A DNA stretch of 64,000 bases, from contig NZ_BMWH01000024.1 of NCBI RefSeq assembly GCF_014651135.1, positions 60,695 through 124,694 of the forward strand, read 5' to 3'. Position 1 is the stretch's first letter; every line of letters starts with the position of its first letter. The notes under the pieces are model-generated. The model saw nothing but the letters and a program-made list of their open reading frames with translations. It did no database searches and was not told the origin of the DNA. This document shows, in pieces, positions 38,204 to 46,123 of this stretch. The translations under genes were made by a program, and so were the position numbers. The stretch is from Streptomyces echinoruber. Lineage in GTDB: Bacteria > Actinomycetota > Actinomycetes > Streptomycetales > Streptomycetaceae.

Positions 38204-38357
38204 GGGTCAAGGGGGCGTCGCGTGGTCAAGTCCGAAACGGGCGGCGGCGGTTGACCGGGAGGGTCACGCGCGGTGACGCGGTGTGTGAGCCACTCCACAG
38301 CACTCGCCCGCCTGGACGCCGACCGGGCATGGCACACTGGCCCTGTACCTGAAAGCA

Positions 38358-38484
38358 GCGCACTCCGGGGTCGGTGAAAGTCCGAACCGGCGGTGAAAGT
38401 CCGCGACCCGGCCGCCTCCAGCGGTCGGTTGACCAGGTGGAATTCCTGGACCGACGGTGAAAGTCCGGATGGGAGGCAGTGCGC
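38358..38484 (+). ncRNA. FMN riboswitch (RFN element)
   Basis: The closing stem P1 is GCGCACT (38358-38364) with AGTGCGC (38478-38484). Between them lie the invariant RFN blocks: GGGGTCGGTGAAAGTCCG, CCGGCGGTGAAAGTCCGCGA, and the final ACGGTGAAAGTCCGGATGGG before GAGGC. It binds FMN and lowers expression of downstream riboflavin genes. The 151-base tail to ribE has hairpins at 38522-38540 (CCCGTCC/GGACGGG) and 38581-38596 (CTGCCG/CGGCAG), so either transcription or translation control is possible. Confidence 0.95.
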
Positions 38485-38635
38485 GGCGAGCGGGCACGCG
38501 TGTGCGCCGCCGTCGTCCGGTCCCGTCCTTCGCGGACGGGTCCCGTCCGGCGTCGCCCCCGGTGCCGCAGCTCGTACAGTCTGCCGTCGTCGGCAGCCCC
38601 GGAGTCCGTGCCCCAGAGGCAGGAGGACCCGGGAA

Positions 38636-39238
38636 GTGTTCACCGGAATCGTCGAAGAGCTGGGCGAGGTCACCGGCGTCGAGCACCTGGGCGACGCCTC
38701 CCGCTTCCGGCTCCGCGGGCCCGTCGTCACCGAAGGCGCGAAGCACGGCGACTCCATCGCCGTCAACGGCGTCTGCCTCACCGTCGTCGAGTGCGCGGGC
38801 GACGAGTTCACCGCCGACGTCATGGCCGAGACGCTCCACCGCTCCAGCCTGGGCGCCCTCACCGTCGGCTCCCGCGTCAACCTGGAGCGGCCCACCGCCG
38901 TAGGCGCCCGCCTCGGCGGCCACATCGTGCAGGGCCACGTCGACGGCACCGGCGAGATCCTGGAGCGCAAACCCTCCGAGCACTGGGAGATCGTGAAGAT
39001 CTCCCTCCCCGCCGACCTGGCCCGCTACGTCGTGGAGAAGGGTTCCATCACCGTCGACGGCATCAGCCTCACCGTGGTCGACGCCGGCCCCGACTTCTTC
39101 ACCGTCAGCCTCATCCCCACCACCCTCGCCCTGACCACCCTGGGTCTGAAGCAGCCCGGCGAGGCGGTCAACCTCGAGGTGGACGTCGTCGCCAAGTACG
39201 TCGAGCGGCTGCTGGGCGCCCGGGAGGAGACCAAGTGA
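38636..39238 (+). CDS. ribE: Riboflavin synthase, alpha chain
   Basis: 200 residues from a GTG nine bases after AGGAGG. Two lumazine-binding repeats: MFTGIVEELGEV ... VNGVCLTVVE and, second, HIVQGHVDGTGEI ... VDGISLTVVDAG. It dismutates two 6,7-dimethyl-8-ribityllumazine molecules to riboflavin. First gene after the FMN riboswitch; its stop overlaps the ribM GTG by 4 bp. Confidence 0.97.
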   Translation: MFTGIVEELGEVTGVEHLGDASRFRLRGPVVTEGAKHGDSIAVNGVCLTVVECAGDEFTADVMAETLHRSSLGALTVGSRVNLERPTAVGARLGGHIVQGHVDGTGEILERKPSEHWEIVKISLPADLARYVVEKGSITVDGISLTVVDAGPDFFTVSLIPTTLALTTLGLKQPGEAVNLEVDVVAKYVERLLGAREETK

Positions 39239-39879
39239 ACTGGCTCAACTCCGAGGCGTTCACCCTCCTCGGCCAGCACATCAAGTGGTCGGACATGACC
39301 GGCAACGTCATCGGCCTTCTCGCCCTCGCCCTCGGCTGGCGCCGCTCGATCTGGACCTGGCCGGCGCAGTTCGTCTCCGGTCTGATCCTCTTCGCCGCCT
39401 TCGCCACCGCCCACCTCTCCGGCAGCGCCGGCAAGCAGATCGTCGTCATGACCGTCGCGGTCTACGGCTGGTGGCAGTGGAACCGCGGCCAGGGGCAGGC
39501 GGAGGACGGCCACATCGCCGTACGGTTCGCCACCTGGCGCGAGCGCGGCGCCCTGCTCGGCGCGGCCGCCCTGGGCACCCTCGCGGTCGGCGGCCTGTTC
39601 ACCGCCTTCCCGGCGCTGTCCTGGGACCCGTGGCCGGACGCGTACCTCTTCGTCGGCACCGTCGTCGCCATGTACGCGCAGGCCCGCGGCATGGTCGAGT
39701 TCTGGTGCGCCTGGCTGCTCGTCGACCTCGTCGGCGTCCCCCTCAACTTCGCCAACGGCTTCGCCTTCTCCGGCTTCGTCTACGTCATCTACGGCGCGCT
39801 CGTCCTGTGGGGCATGCGCGACTGGTGGCTGCGTTCCCGCCGAAGCGCGCAGCCCGTCCTGGAAGGAGCGCCGGCATGA
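39235..39879 (+). CDS. ribM: RibM riboflavin transporter (PnuC family)
   Basis: 214 residues from a GTG overlapping the ribE stop. Seven or so membrane segments with PnuC features: LGWRRSIWTWPAQFVSGLIL, VYGWWQWNRG, and FWCAWLLVDLVGVPLNFANG. PnuC proteins carry nicotinamide riboside, but the copies placed under FMN riboswitches in actinobacteria (RibM of Corynebacterium and Streptomyces davaonensis) carry riboflavin by facilitated diffusion. The operon context supports that role here. Confidence 0.9.
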   Translation: MNWLNSEAFTLLGQHIKWSDMTGNVIGLLALALGWRRSIWTWPAQFVSGLILFAAFATAHLSGSAGKQIVVMTVAVYGWWQWNRGQGQAEDGHIAVRFATWRERGALLGAAALGTLAVGGLFTAFPALSWDPWPDAYLFVGTVVAMYAQARGMVEFWCAWLLVDLVGVPLNFANGFAFSGFVYVIYGALVLWGMRDWWLRSRRSAQPVLEGAPA

Positions 39880-41168
39880 GCACGGCACCCGTGCTGTACG
39901 GCACCGACGGCACCGAGGACCTCACCCTCGACCCCGTCGAGCAGGCCGTCGCCGACATCGCGGCCGGCCGCCCGGTCGTGGTCGTCGACGACGAGGACCG
40001 CGAGAACGAGGGCGACCTCGTCATCGCCGCCGAGAAGGCGACCGAGGAGATCGTCGCCTTCATGATGAGCGAGTGCCGCGGCCTGATCTGCGCCCCCATG
40101 GAGGGCGACGAACTCGACCGGCTGGAACTGCCGCAGATGGTCGAGGACAACACCGAGTCGATGCGGACGGCGTTCACGGTCTCCGTCGACGCCTGTGCCG
40201 CGCACGGCGTGACCACCGGCATCTCCGCCGCCGACCGGGCCACCACCCTGCGGCTGCTGGCCGGCGGCACCGCCGGACCGTCGGACTTCGTGCGCCCCGG
40301 GCACGTCTTCCCGCTGCGCGCCCGGCCCGGCGGCGTCCTGGCCCGCCCCGGGCACACCGAGGCCGCCGTCGACCTCGCCCGCCTCGCGGGGCTGCGCCCG
40401 GCCGGCGCGATCGTCGAGATCGCCGGCGAGGACGGCCGTATGCTGCGCCTGCCCGAGCTGATCCCGTTCGCCCGCAAGCACGGCCTGACGATCATCTCCA
40501 TCGCGGACCTGATCGCCCACCGGCGCAGCGAGCAGTCCGCCGTCCGCCGCGAGGCCCAGGTGTACCTGCCCACCGCGCACGGCACCTTCACCGCCTACGG
40601 CTACCGCTCCGTCGCCGACGGCGTCGAGCACGTCGCCCTCGTCCACGGCGACCTCGGCGACGGCGAGGACGTCCTGGTCCGCGTCCACTCCGAGTGCCTC
40701 ACCGGCGACGTCTTCGCCTCCGCGCGCTGCGACTGCGGTCCCCAGCTGGAGGCCTCGCTGCAACGCATCCAGGCCGAGGGCCGCGGCGTGGTGGTCTACC
40801 TGCGCGGCCACGAGGGACGCGGCATCGGCCTGATGTCCAAGCTGCGCGCCTACGAACTCCAGGAGCGGGGCCGCGACACCCTCGACGCCAACCTGGAGCT
40901 CGGCCTGCCCGCCGACGCCCGCGACTACGCCGCCGGCGCCCGCATCCTCGCCGACCTGGGCGTGCGCAGCGTACGCCTGATGACCAACAACCCCGACAAG
41001 ACCGACGCGCTCCTGCGCCACGGCCTCCGCGTCACCGGACGGGAGCCCATGCCCGTCCAGGCGGGCGAGCACAACATCCGCTACCTGCGCACCAAGCGCG
41101 ACCGGATGGGCCACGACCTGCCCTGGCTGGAGGCCACGACCACGGTGGCCGGCTGCGGCAACCAGTAA
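39876..41168 (+). CDS. ribBA: Bifunctional 3,4-dihydroxy-2-butanone 4-phosphate synthase / GTP cyclohydrolase II
   Basis: 430 residues from the ATG at 39876, overlapping ribM by 4 bp and preceded by GGAAGGAG. N-terminal RibB domain with VVVDDEDRENEGDLVIAAE at about 33-51 and the HTEAAVDL segment. C-terminal RibA domain with Zn ligands SECLTGDVFASARCDCGPQ around 270-290 and RGHEGRGIGL. It supplies both precursors of lumazine. The next gene, ribH, starts 72 bases downstream. Confidence 0.97.
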   Translation: MSTAPVLYGTDGTEDLTLDPVEQAVADIAAGRPVVVVDDEDRENEGDLVIAAEKATEEIVAFMMSECRGLICAPMEGDELDRLELPQMVEDNTESMRTAFTVSVDACAAHGVTTGISAADRATTLRLLAGGTAGPSDFVRPGHVFPLRARPGGVLARPGHTEAAVDLARLAGLRPAGAIVEIAGEDGRMLRLPELIPFARKHGLTIISIADLIAHRRSEQSAVRREAQVYLPTAHGTFTAYGYRSVADGVEHVALVHGDLGDGEDVLVRVHSECLTGDVFASARCDCGPQLEASLQRIQAEGRGVVVYLRGHEGRGIGLMSKLRAYELQERGRDTLDANLELGLPADARDYAAGARILADLGVRSVRLMTNNPDKTDALLRHGLRVTGREPMPVQAGEHNIRYLRTKRDRMGHDLPWLEATTTVAGCGNQ

Positions 41169-41240
41169 GCGCTCCACCAGTAGGCGCTGCGGCACGCCGC
41201 GGCGAGTTCGAGAACCGAGTACCAAGTACCGAGGAGACAC

Positions 41241-41726
41241 GTGAGCGGCAAGGGTGCACCGGAACTGACCGTCCGCAACGTCGGCGACCTGCGCGTCGCC
41301 GTCGTCGCGGCGCAGTGGCACGAGAAGGTGATGGACGGCCTGGTCGACGGCGCCCTGCGCGCCCTGCGCGAACTGGGCATCGACGAGCCCACCCTGCTGC
41401 GCGTCCCCGGCAGCTTCGAACTGCCCGTGGTCGCCAAGGTCCTCGCCGGGCGCGGCTACGACGCGATCGTCGCCCTCGGGGTCGTCGTCCGCGGCGGCAC
41501 ACCCCACTTCGACTACGTCTGCCAGGGCGTCACCCAGGGCCTGACCCAGGTGTCCGTCGACACCGGCGTCCCCGTCGGCTTCGGCGTGCTGACCTGCGAC
41601 ACCGAGGAGCAGGCCCTGGACCGGGCCGGCCTGCCCGGCTCGCGCGAGGACAAGGGGCACGAGGCGGCCACCGCGGCGGTGGCGACCGCGGCCACGCTCC
41701 GTTCGGTATCCGAACCCTGGCGGTGA
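41241..41726 (+). CDS. ribH: 6,7-Dimethyl-8-ribityllumazine synthase
   Basis: 161 residues from a GTG. Motifs: VVAAQWHEKVMDGLVDGAL, VPGSFELPVVAKVLA, ALGVVVRGGTPHFDYVC (with the catalytic His) and GVLTCDTEEQALDRAG. It condenses the ribA- and ribB-derived products; it forms icosahedral or decameric shells in related bacteria. hisE follows after 34 bases. Confidence 0.97.
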   Translation: MSGKGAPELTVRNVGDLRVAVVAAQWHEKVMDGLVDGALRALRELGIDEPTLLRVPGSFELPVVAKVLAGRGYDAIVALGVVVRGGTPHFDYVCQGVTQGLTQVSVDTGVPVGFGVLTCDTEEQALDRAGLPGSREDKGHEAATAAVATAATLRSVSEPWR

Positions 41727-41760
41727 GGGACGCCGCACACCGCGTAGGGTAAGGACCACC

Positions 41761-42033
41761 ATGTCCAAGAAGACGTTCGAGGAGCTCTTCACCGAGCTCC
41801 AGCACAAGGCCGCCCACGGCGACCCGGCCACCTCCCGCACCGCGGAACTGGTGGGCAAGGGCGTCCACGCCATCGGCAAGAAGGTCGTCGAGGAGGCCGC
41901 CGAGGTATGGATGGCCGCCGAGTACGAGGGCAAGGAGGCGGCCGCCGAGGAGATCTCGCAACTGCTGTACCACGTTCAGGTGATGATGGTGGCCCGCGGG
42001 ATCACCCTGGACGACGTCTACGCCCACCTGTGA
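41761..42033 (+). CDS. hisE: Phosphoribosyl-ATP pyrophosphatase
   Basis: 90 residues, the usual length of stand-alone actinobacterial HisE. All-alpha MazG-like fold with GKKVVEEAAEVWMAAEYEG and the EEISQLLYHVQVMMVARG helix carrying metal-binding Glu residues. Second step of histidine synthesis. It is 45 bases before hisG. Confidence 0.96.
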   Translation: MSKKTFEELFTELQHKAAHGDPATSRTAELVGKGVHAIGKKVVEEAAEVWMAAEYEGKEAAAEEISQLLYHVQVMMVARGITLDDVYAHL

Positions 42034-42078
42034 AACCCGTCCCGAACCACCCCACTCCACGCGAAGGAAGCCGACCTC

Positions 42079-42927
42079 ATGCTGCGCATCGCCGTCCCCA
42101 ACAAGGGTTCACTCTCCGGCCCTGCGGCGGAGATGCTGCATGAGGCCGGCTACCGGCAGCGCCGCGAGTCCAAGGAACTGCGCATCGTCGACCCGGCGAA
42201 CGACGTCGAGTTCTTCTACCTGCGCCCCCGCGACATCGCCCTCTACGTCGCCTCCGGGCAGCTCGACATCGGCATCACCGGCCGCGACCTGCTGATCGAC
42301 TCCGGCGCCAACGCCGAGGAGATCCTCGCCCTGGGCTTCGCCCGCTCCACCTTCCGCTACGCCGCCAGGCCCGGCACCGTCAGCGGCCTGGAGGACCTCA
42401 ACGGCAGGACGATCGCCACCTCCTACGAGGGCATCGTCGCCAAGCACCTCGCCGACCACGGCATCGACGCCTCCGTCGTCCACCTCGACGGCGCCGTCGA
42501 GACCGCCATCCAGCTCGGCGTCGCCGAGGTCGTCGCGGACGTCGTCGAGACCGGCACCTCGCTGCGCAACGCCGGCCTGGAGGTCGTCGGCGAGCCGATC
42601 ATGACCTCCGAGGCCGTCGTCGTCCGCCGCACCGGCGCCGACGCCGAGGAGCTCAAGGTGCAGCAGTTCCTGCGCCGCCTGCAGGGCGTCCTGGTGGCCC
42701 GCACCTACGTGATGATGGACTACGACATCCGCGCCGAGCACCTGGAGCAGGCCGTGGCGATCACGCCCGGACTGGAGGGCCCGACGGTCTCCCCGCTGCA
42801 CAACGAGGGCTGGGTCGCCGTCCGCGCCATGGTGCCCACCAAGGACGCCCAGCGGATCATGGACGACCTGTACGCGATCGGCGCCCGGGCCATCCTGACC
42901 ACCGCCATCCACGCCTGCCGCCTCTGA
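42079..42927 (+). CDS. hisG: ATP phosphoribosyltransferase (long form)
   Basis: 282 residues, so the long, HisZ-independent form with a C-terminal ACT-like regulatory domain (about 205-282) for histidine feedback. Start MLRIAVPNKGSLSGPAAEML; phosphoribosyl-binding region EVVADVVETGTSLRNAGLEV near 155. First step of histidine synthesis, using ATP and PRPP. Confidence 0.97.
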   Translation: MLRIAVPNKGSLSGPAAEMLHEAGYRQRRESKELRIVDPANDVEFFYLRPRDIALYVASGQLDIGITGRDLLIDSGANAEEILALGFARSTFRYAARPGTVSGLEDLNGRTIATSYEGIVAKHLADHGIDASVVHLDGAVETAIQLGVAEVVADVVETGTSLRNAGLEVVGEPIMTSEAVVVRRTGADAEELKVQQFLRRLQGVLVARTYVMMDYDIRAEHLEQAVAITPGLEGPTVSPLHNEGWVAVRAMVPTKDAQRIMDDLYAIGARAILTTAIHACRL

Positions 42928-42946
42928 CCGCGATCCGGAGCGCCTC

Positions 42947-43423
42947 ATGTCGGATCTGCCCGCCCTGCCCGTCACCTTCCGGCCGGCCCGCACCCGGGCC
43001 GTCCTGCTCACCGCCGCGGTGGCGCTCTTCGTGGTGATCACGACCGTGGCGATGCTGCTGGAGCAGCTCAGCCCGGGGGAGCGGGTCAGCTTCGTCCTCA
43101 CCGCGGCCCTGCTGGCCGGCGTGCTGCTCCTGCTGGCGCGGCCCAAGGTCGTCGCCGACGACTCGGGCGTCACCGTGGTCAACATCGTCGGCAGGCGGCG
43201 CCTGCACTGGGCGGAGATCCTTCGGGTGAACCTGCGCCCGGGCGATCCCTGGGTCTTCCTCGACCTCAGCGACGGCACCAGCCTGCCCGTGCTCGGCATC
43301 CAGCCCGGCATCGCCCGGCAGCACGCCGTCCGGGACGCGCGCACGCTGCGGGCCCTGGTCGACGCCCGCTGCGCGCCCGACCCGGAGCCGACCCGGAGCA
43401 ACCCCGACGAGGATCAGGACTGA
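42947..43423 (+). CDS. Membrane protein with PH-like domain (bPH6 type)
   Basis: 158 residues from the ATG at 42947, 19 bases after hisG. Two membrane helices at about 20-38 and 48-65, then a small beta domain (VVADDSGVTVVNIVGRRRLHWAEILRVNL, in short: PH-like from about 70 to 130) with GDPWVFLDLSDGTSLPVLG. Conserved at this place behind hisG in actinobacteria. Function unknown. Confidence 0.88.
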   Translation: MSDLPALPVTFRPARTRAVLLTAAVALFVVITTVAMLLEQLSPGERVSFVLTAALLAGVLLLLARPKVVADDSGVTVVNIVGRRRLHWAEILRVNLRPGDPWVFLDLSDGTSLPVLGIQPGIARQHAVRDARTLRALVDARCAPDPEPTRSNPDEDQD

Positions 43424-43473
43424 CTCCGGCACGTCCACCCTGCCCCGGACGGGCGTGTCTTGATTAATCTGGT

Positions 43474-43505
43474 GGGCGGAGGCGTTCTTCGCTGCGCCTC
43501 CGCCC
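43474..43505 (+). terminator. Perfect 11-bp hairpin: terminator of the rib-his operon or leader of the CNNM genes
   Basis: GGGCGGAGGCG (43474-43484) / CGCCTCCGCCC (43495-43505), loop TTCTTCGCTG, starting 51 bases after the preceding stop. An AT-rich -10-like TAATCT lies just upstream at 43465-43470, so transcription of the CNNM genes could begin right at the hairpin and give a leader of about 180 bases. No T-tract follows. Confidence 0.6.
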
Positions 43506-43654
43506 CTGAGTTCCGCCCGGAGCCAGGGGTTCCTGCTACCCGAGGAGTGACACCCTCCGGCGATGGACGGACCGTCCTGCAGTACCCACGCCGCCCCCTG
43601 CCGACATAGCGCGGACCGCACCGGCACCCGCGCCCACGCGGAGGCGGCGGCATC

Positions 43655-45004
43655 ATGACCATCCCCCTGCTGCTCCTGGCAGCCGCGTTCCTGCTGATCC
43701 TCGCCAACGGCTTCTTCGTAGCGGCGGAGTTCGGACTCGTCACCGTCGAGCGGCCGGAGGCCGAGAAGGCCGCCGCCGAGGGCGACCGGCGCGCCCGCCG
43801 GGTCGTGGAGTCCGTGAAGGAACTCTCCTTCCAGCTCTCCGGAACCCAGCTCGGCATCACCATCACCTCCCTCGTCGTCGGCATGCTCGCCGAACCGGCG
43901 CTGGCCGAGGTGCTGCGCGGCCCGTTCGCCGCGCTCGGCCTGCCCGGCCACGCCGCCTCCGGCGTGGCCGTCGTCACCGGCATGCTGCTGGCCTCCGCCG
44001 CGCAGATGGTGATCGGCGAACTCGTCCCGAAGAACTGGGCGGTCTCCCGGCCGATGCAGGTCGCCCGCTTCGTCGCCGGCCCGCAGCACGCCTTCTCCCG
44101 CCTGTTCCGCCCGGTGATCGCCGCGCTCAACGCCGTCGCCAACCGGCTCGTGCGGTCCCTGGGCGTGGAGCCCGCCGAGGAACTGGCCTCCGCCCGCACC
44201 CCGGGCGAGCTGGTCTCCCTGGCCCGGCACTCCGCGCAGGCCGGTGCCCTGGAGCAGGACACCGCCGACCTGTTCGTGCGCACCCTGTCGCTGGGCGAAC
44301 TGACCGCGCAGCACGTCATGACCCCCCGGGTGAAGGTCAGCGCGCTGCAGTCGTCGGCCACCGCCGAGGACGTGGTCAATTTGACCCGCGCCACCGGCCT
44401 GTCCCGCTTCCCCGTCTACCGGGACAAGATCGACGAGATCGTCGGCATGGCCCACCTCAAGGACGCCCTCGCGGTGCCGGCCCAGGACCGGCTGCGCACC
44501 CCCGTGGAGCGCATCGCCCGCCCCGCGCTGCTCGTTCCCGAGACGCTGCCGGTGCAGCCCCTGCTCACCCGGCTGCGCAGCGAGCAGCCCATCGCCGTCG
44601 TCGTCGACGAGTACGGCGGCACCGCGGGCGTGGTCACCCTGGAGGACATCGTCGAGGAACTCGTCGGCGAGGTCCGCGACGAGCACGACCTGCACGCCGT
44701 GCCCGAACTCGCCCCCGCCCCGCCCGAGGACGGCCACCCCGCCTGGGACGTGGACGGCGGCTGCCGCGTCGACACCCTGCGGCGCATAGGTCTGCAGGCC
44801 CCCGAGGGCCCCTACGAGACCGTCGCCGGCCTCGTCGCCGACCTGCTCGGCCGCATCCCGGCCGTCGGCGACCGGGCCGAACTGCCCGGCTGGCGCCTGG
44901 TGGTGCGCCAGGTCGGCCACTACCGCGCCGAACGCGTCCGCCTGGTGCGCACCGCGCCGACCGCGGACGCCGCCGCCGTCGCCGTCGTGGAGGCCGCCCG
45001 ATGA
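43655..45004 (+). CDS. CNNM/CorC-family transporter-like protein with CBS pair and CorC_HlyC domain (first of two)
   Basis: 449 residues. N-terminal DUF21/CNNM membrane domain of about 190 residues (LANGFFVAAEFGLVTVERPEAE; GTQLGITITSLVVGML; VIGELVPKNWAVSRP), a CBS pair (HVMTPRVKVSALQSS; VVVDEYGGTAGVVTLEDIVEE) and a C-terminal CorC_HlyC domain (GGCRVDTLRRIGLQ). The family handles Mg2+ or Co2+ efflux. Its stop overlaps the next start by 4 bp (ATGA). Confidence 0.93.
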   Translation: MTIPLLLLAAAFLLILANGFFVAAEFGLVTVERPEAEKAAAEGDRRARRVVESVKELSFQLSGTQLGITITSLVVGMLAEPALAEVLRGPFAALGLPGHAASGVAVVTGMLLASAAQMVIGELVPKNWAVSRPMQVARFVAGPQHAFSRLFRPVIAALNAVANRLVRSLGVEPAEELASARTPGELVSLARHSAQAGALEQDTADLFVRTLSLGELTAQHVMTPRVKVSALQSSATAEDVVNLTRATGLSRFPVYRDKIDEIVGMAHLKDALAVPAQDRLRTPVERIARPALLVPETLPVQPLLTRLRSEQPIAVVVDEYGGTAGVVTLEDIVEELVGEVRDEHDLHAVPELAPAPPEDGHPAWDVDGGCRVDTLRRIGLQAPEGPYETVAGLVADLLGRIPAVGDRAELPGWRLVVRQVGHYRAERVRLVRTAPTADAAAVAVVEAAR

Positions 45005-46083
45005 CCGTCCTGCAACTCGTCTTCGCCGCACTGCTCGTCCTCGCCAACGGCTTCTTCGTCGGCGCCGAGTTCGCGCTCGTGTCCGTGCGGCGCAGCCAGG
45101 TCGAACCGCTCGGCACCGCCCGCGCCCGCCAGGTGCTGCACGGCCTGGAGCGGCTGCCGCAGATGATGGCCGCCGCCCAGTTCGGCATCACCGTCTGCTC
45201 GTTGACCCTCGGCGCGGTCGCCGAACCGACGGTGGCGCGCCTGCTGGAGCCGTTCTTCGCGTGGATCCACCTCCCGCACGAAATGATCCACCCGCTCGGC
45301 TACGTCATCGCCCTCGTCGCCGTGGTCTTCTTCCACCTCGTCGTCGGCGAGATGGTCCCCAAGAACCTCGCGATGGCCGCACCGGAGAAGGCCGCGCTGT
45401 GGCTCGGCCCCGGCCTCGTCGCCTTCGCCCGCCTGTGCGGGCCGATCACCGTGACGCTCGGCGCCTGCGCCCAGGGCATTCTGCGGATCTTCCGCGTCGA
45501 GCCCAAGGACGAGGTCGAGGCCGTCTTCACCAGCGAGCAGCTCAACCGCCTGGTGGAGGACTCCGGCCAGGCCGGGCTCCTCGACCCCGAGGAGCAGGAG
45601 CGCCTCGAGGACGCCCTCGAACTGGGCTCCCGCCCGGTCACCGACGTCCTGCTCGAACGCGAGTCGCTGGTCACGGTCAGCCCCTCGGTCACCCCGGGGG
45701 AGATCGTCGAACTGACCGCCCGCACCGGCTACTCCCGCTTCCCGGTGGCCGCGCCGGGCGGGGCCTTCATGGGCTACCTGCACGTCAAGGACGTCCTCGA
45801 CCTGGAGGACTCCGACCGCGCCGTGCCGCAGCAGGTCTGGCGCCCCATGATCACCCTGCGTCCCGAGCTGCCGCTCGACGACGCCCTCACCGTGATGCGC
45901 CGCGCCGCCACCCACCTGGCGCAGGTGGCCGACGCCTCCGGCCGGGTGCTGGGACTGGTGGCCCTGGAGGACGTGCTGGAACTCCTGGTGGGCGAGGTGC
46001 GGGACCCGGCACACCGGGAGGCGCCGCAGCAGGAGGCACCGCAGCAGCAGGAGGCACCGCAGGTGGAGCAGGCCATGGCGTGA
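45001..46083 (+). CDS. CNNM-family protein with CBS pair, lacking the CorC_HlyC domain (second of two)
   Basis: 360 residues, starting inside the stop of its paralogue. CNNM domain (LANGFFVGAEFALVSVRRSQ; AAAQFGITVCSLTLGAVAEP; LVVGEMVPKNLAMAAPE) and CBS pair, ending with a Gln-rich tail (REAPQQEAPQQQEAPQ). Because it lacks the C-terminal domain of the first protein, the two probably act as a heterodimer; dimerisation through CBS pairs is known for this family. Confidence 0.93.
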   Translation: MTVLQLVFAALLVLANGFFVGAEFALVSVRRSQVEPLGTARARQVLHGLERLPQMMAAAQFGITVCSLTLGAVAEPTVARLLEPFFAWIHLPHEMIHPLGYVIALVAVVFFHLVVGEMVPKNLAMAAPEKAALWLGPGLVAFARLCGPITVTLGACAQGILRIFRVEPKDEVEAVFTSEQLNRLVEDSGQAGLLDPEEQERLEDALELGSRPVTDVLLERESLVTVSPSVTPGEIVELTARTGYSRFPVAAPGGAFMGYLHVKDVLDLEDSDRAVPQQVWRPMITLRPELPLDDALTVMRRAATHLAQVADASGRVLGLVALEDVLELLVGEVRDPAHREAPQQEAPQQQEAPQVEQAMA

Positions 46084-46123
46084 CCCGCAACCGGGGCGGG
46101 GCGCCGCCGCCGTACCGCCGGGC

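Noticed and set aside
37944..38357. A gene in the gap before the FMN riboswitch
   Set aside because: The open frames are compositional; the stretch contains repeats and a regulatory-site candidate only.
43424..43654. M-box (Mg2+) or ydaO (cyclic di-AMP) riboswitch before the CNNM genes
   Set aside because: The invariant cores of both classes that I know are absent; listed only as an unclassified leader.
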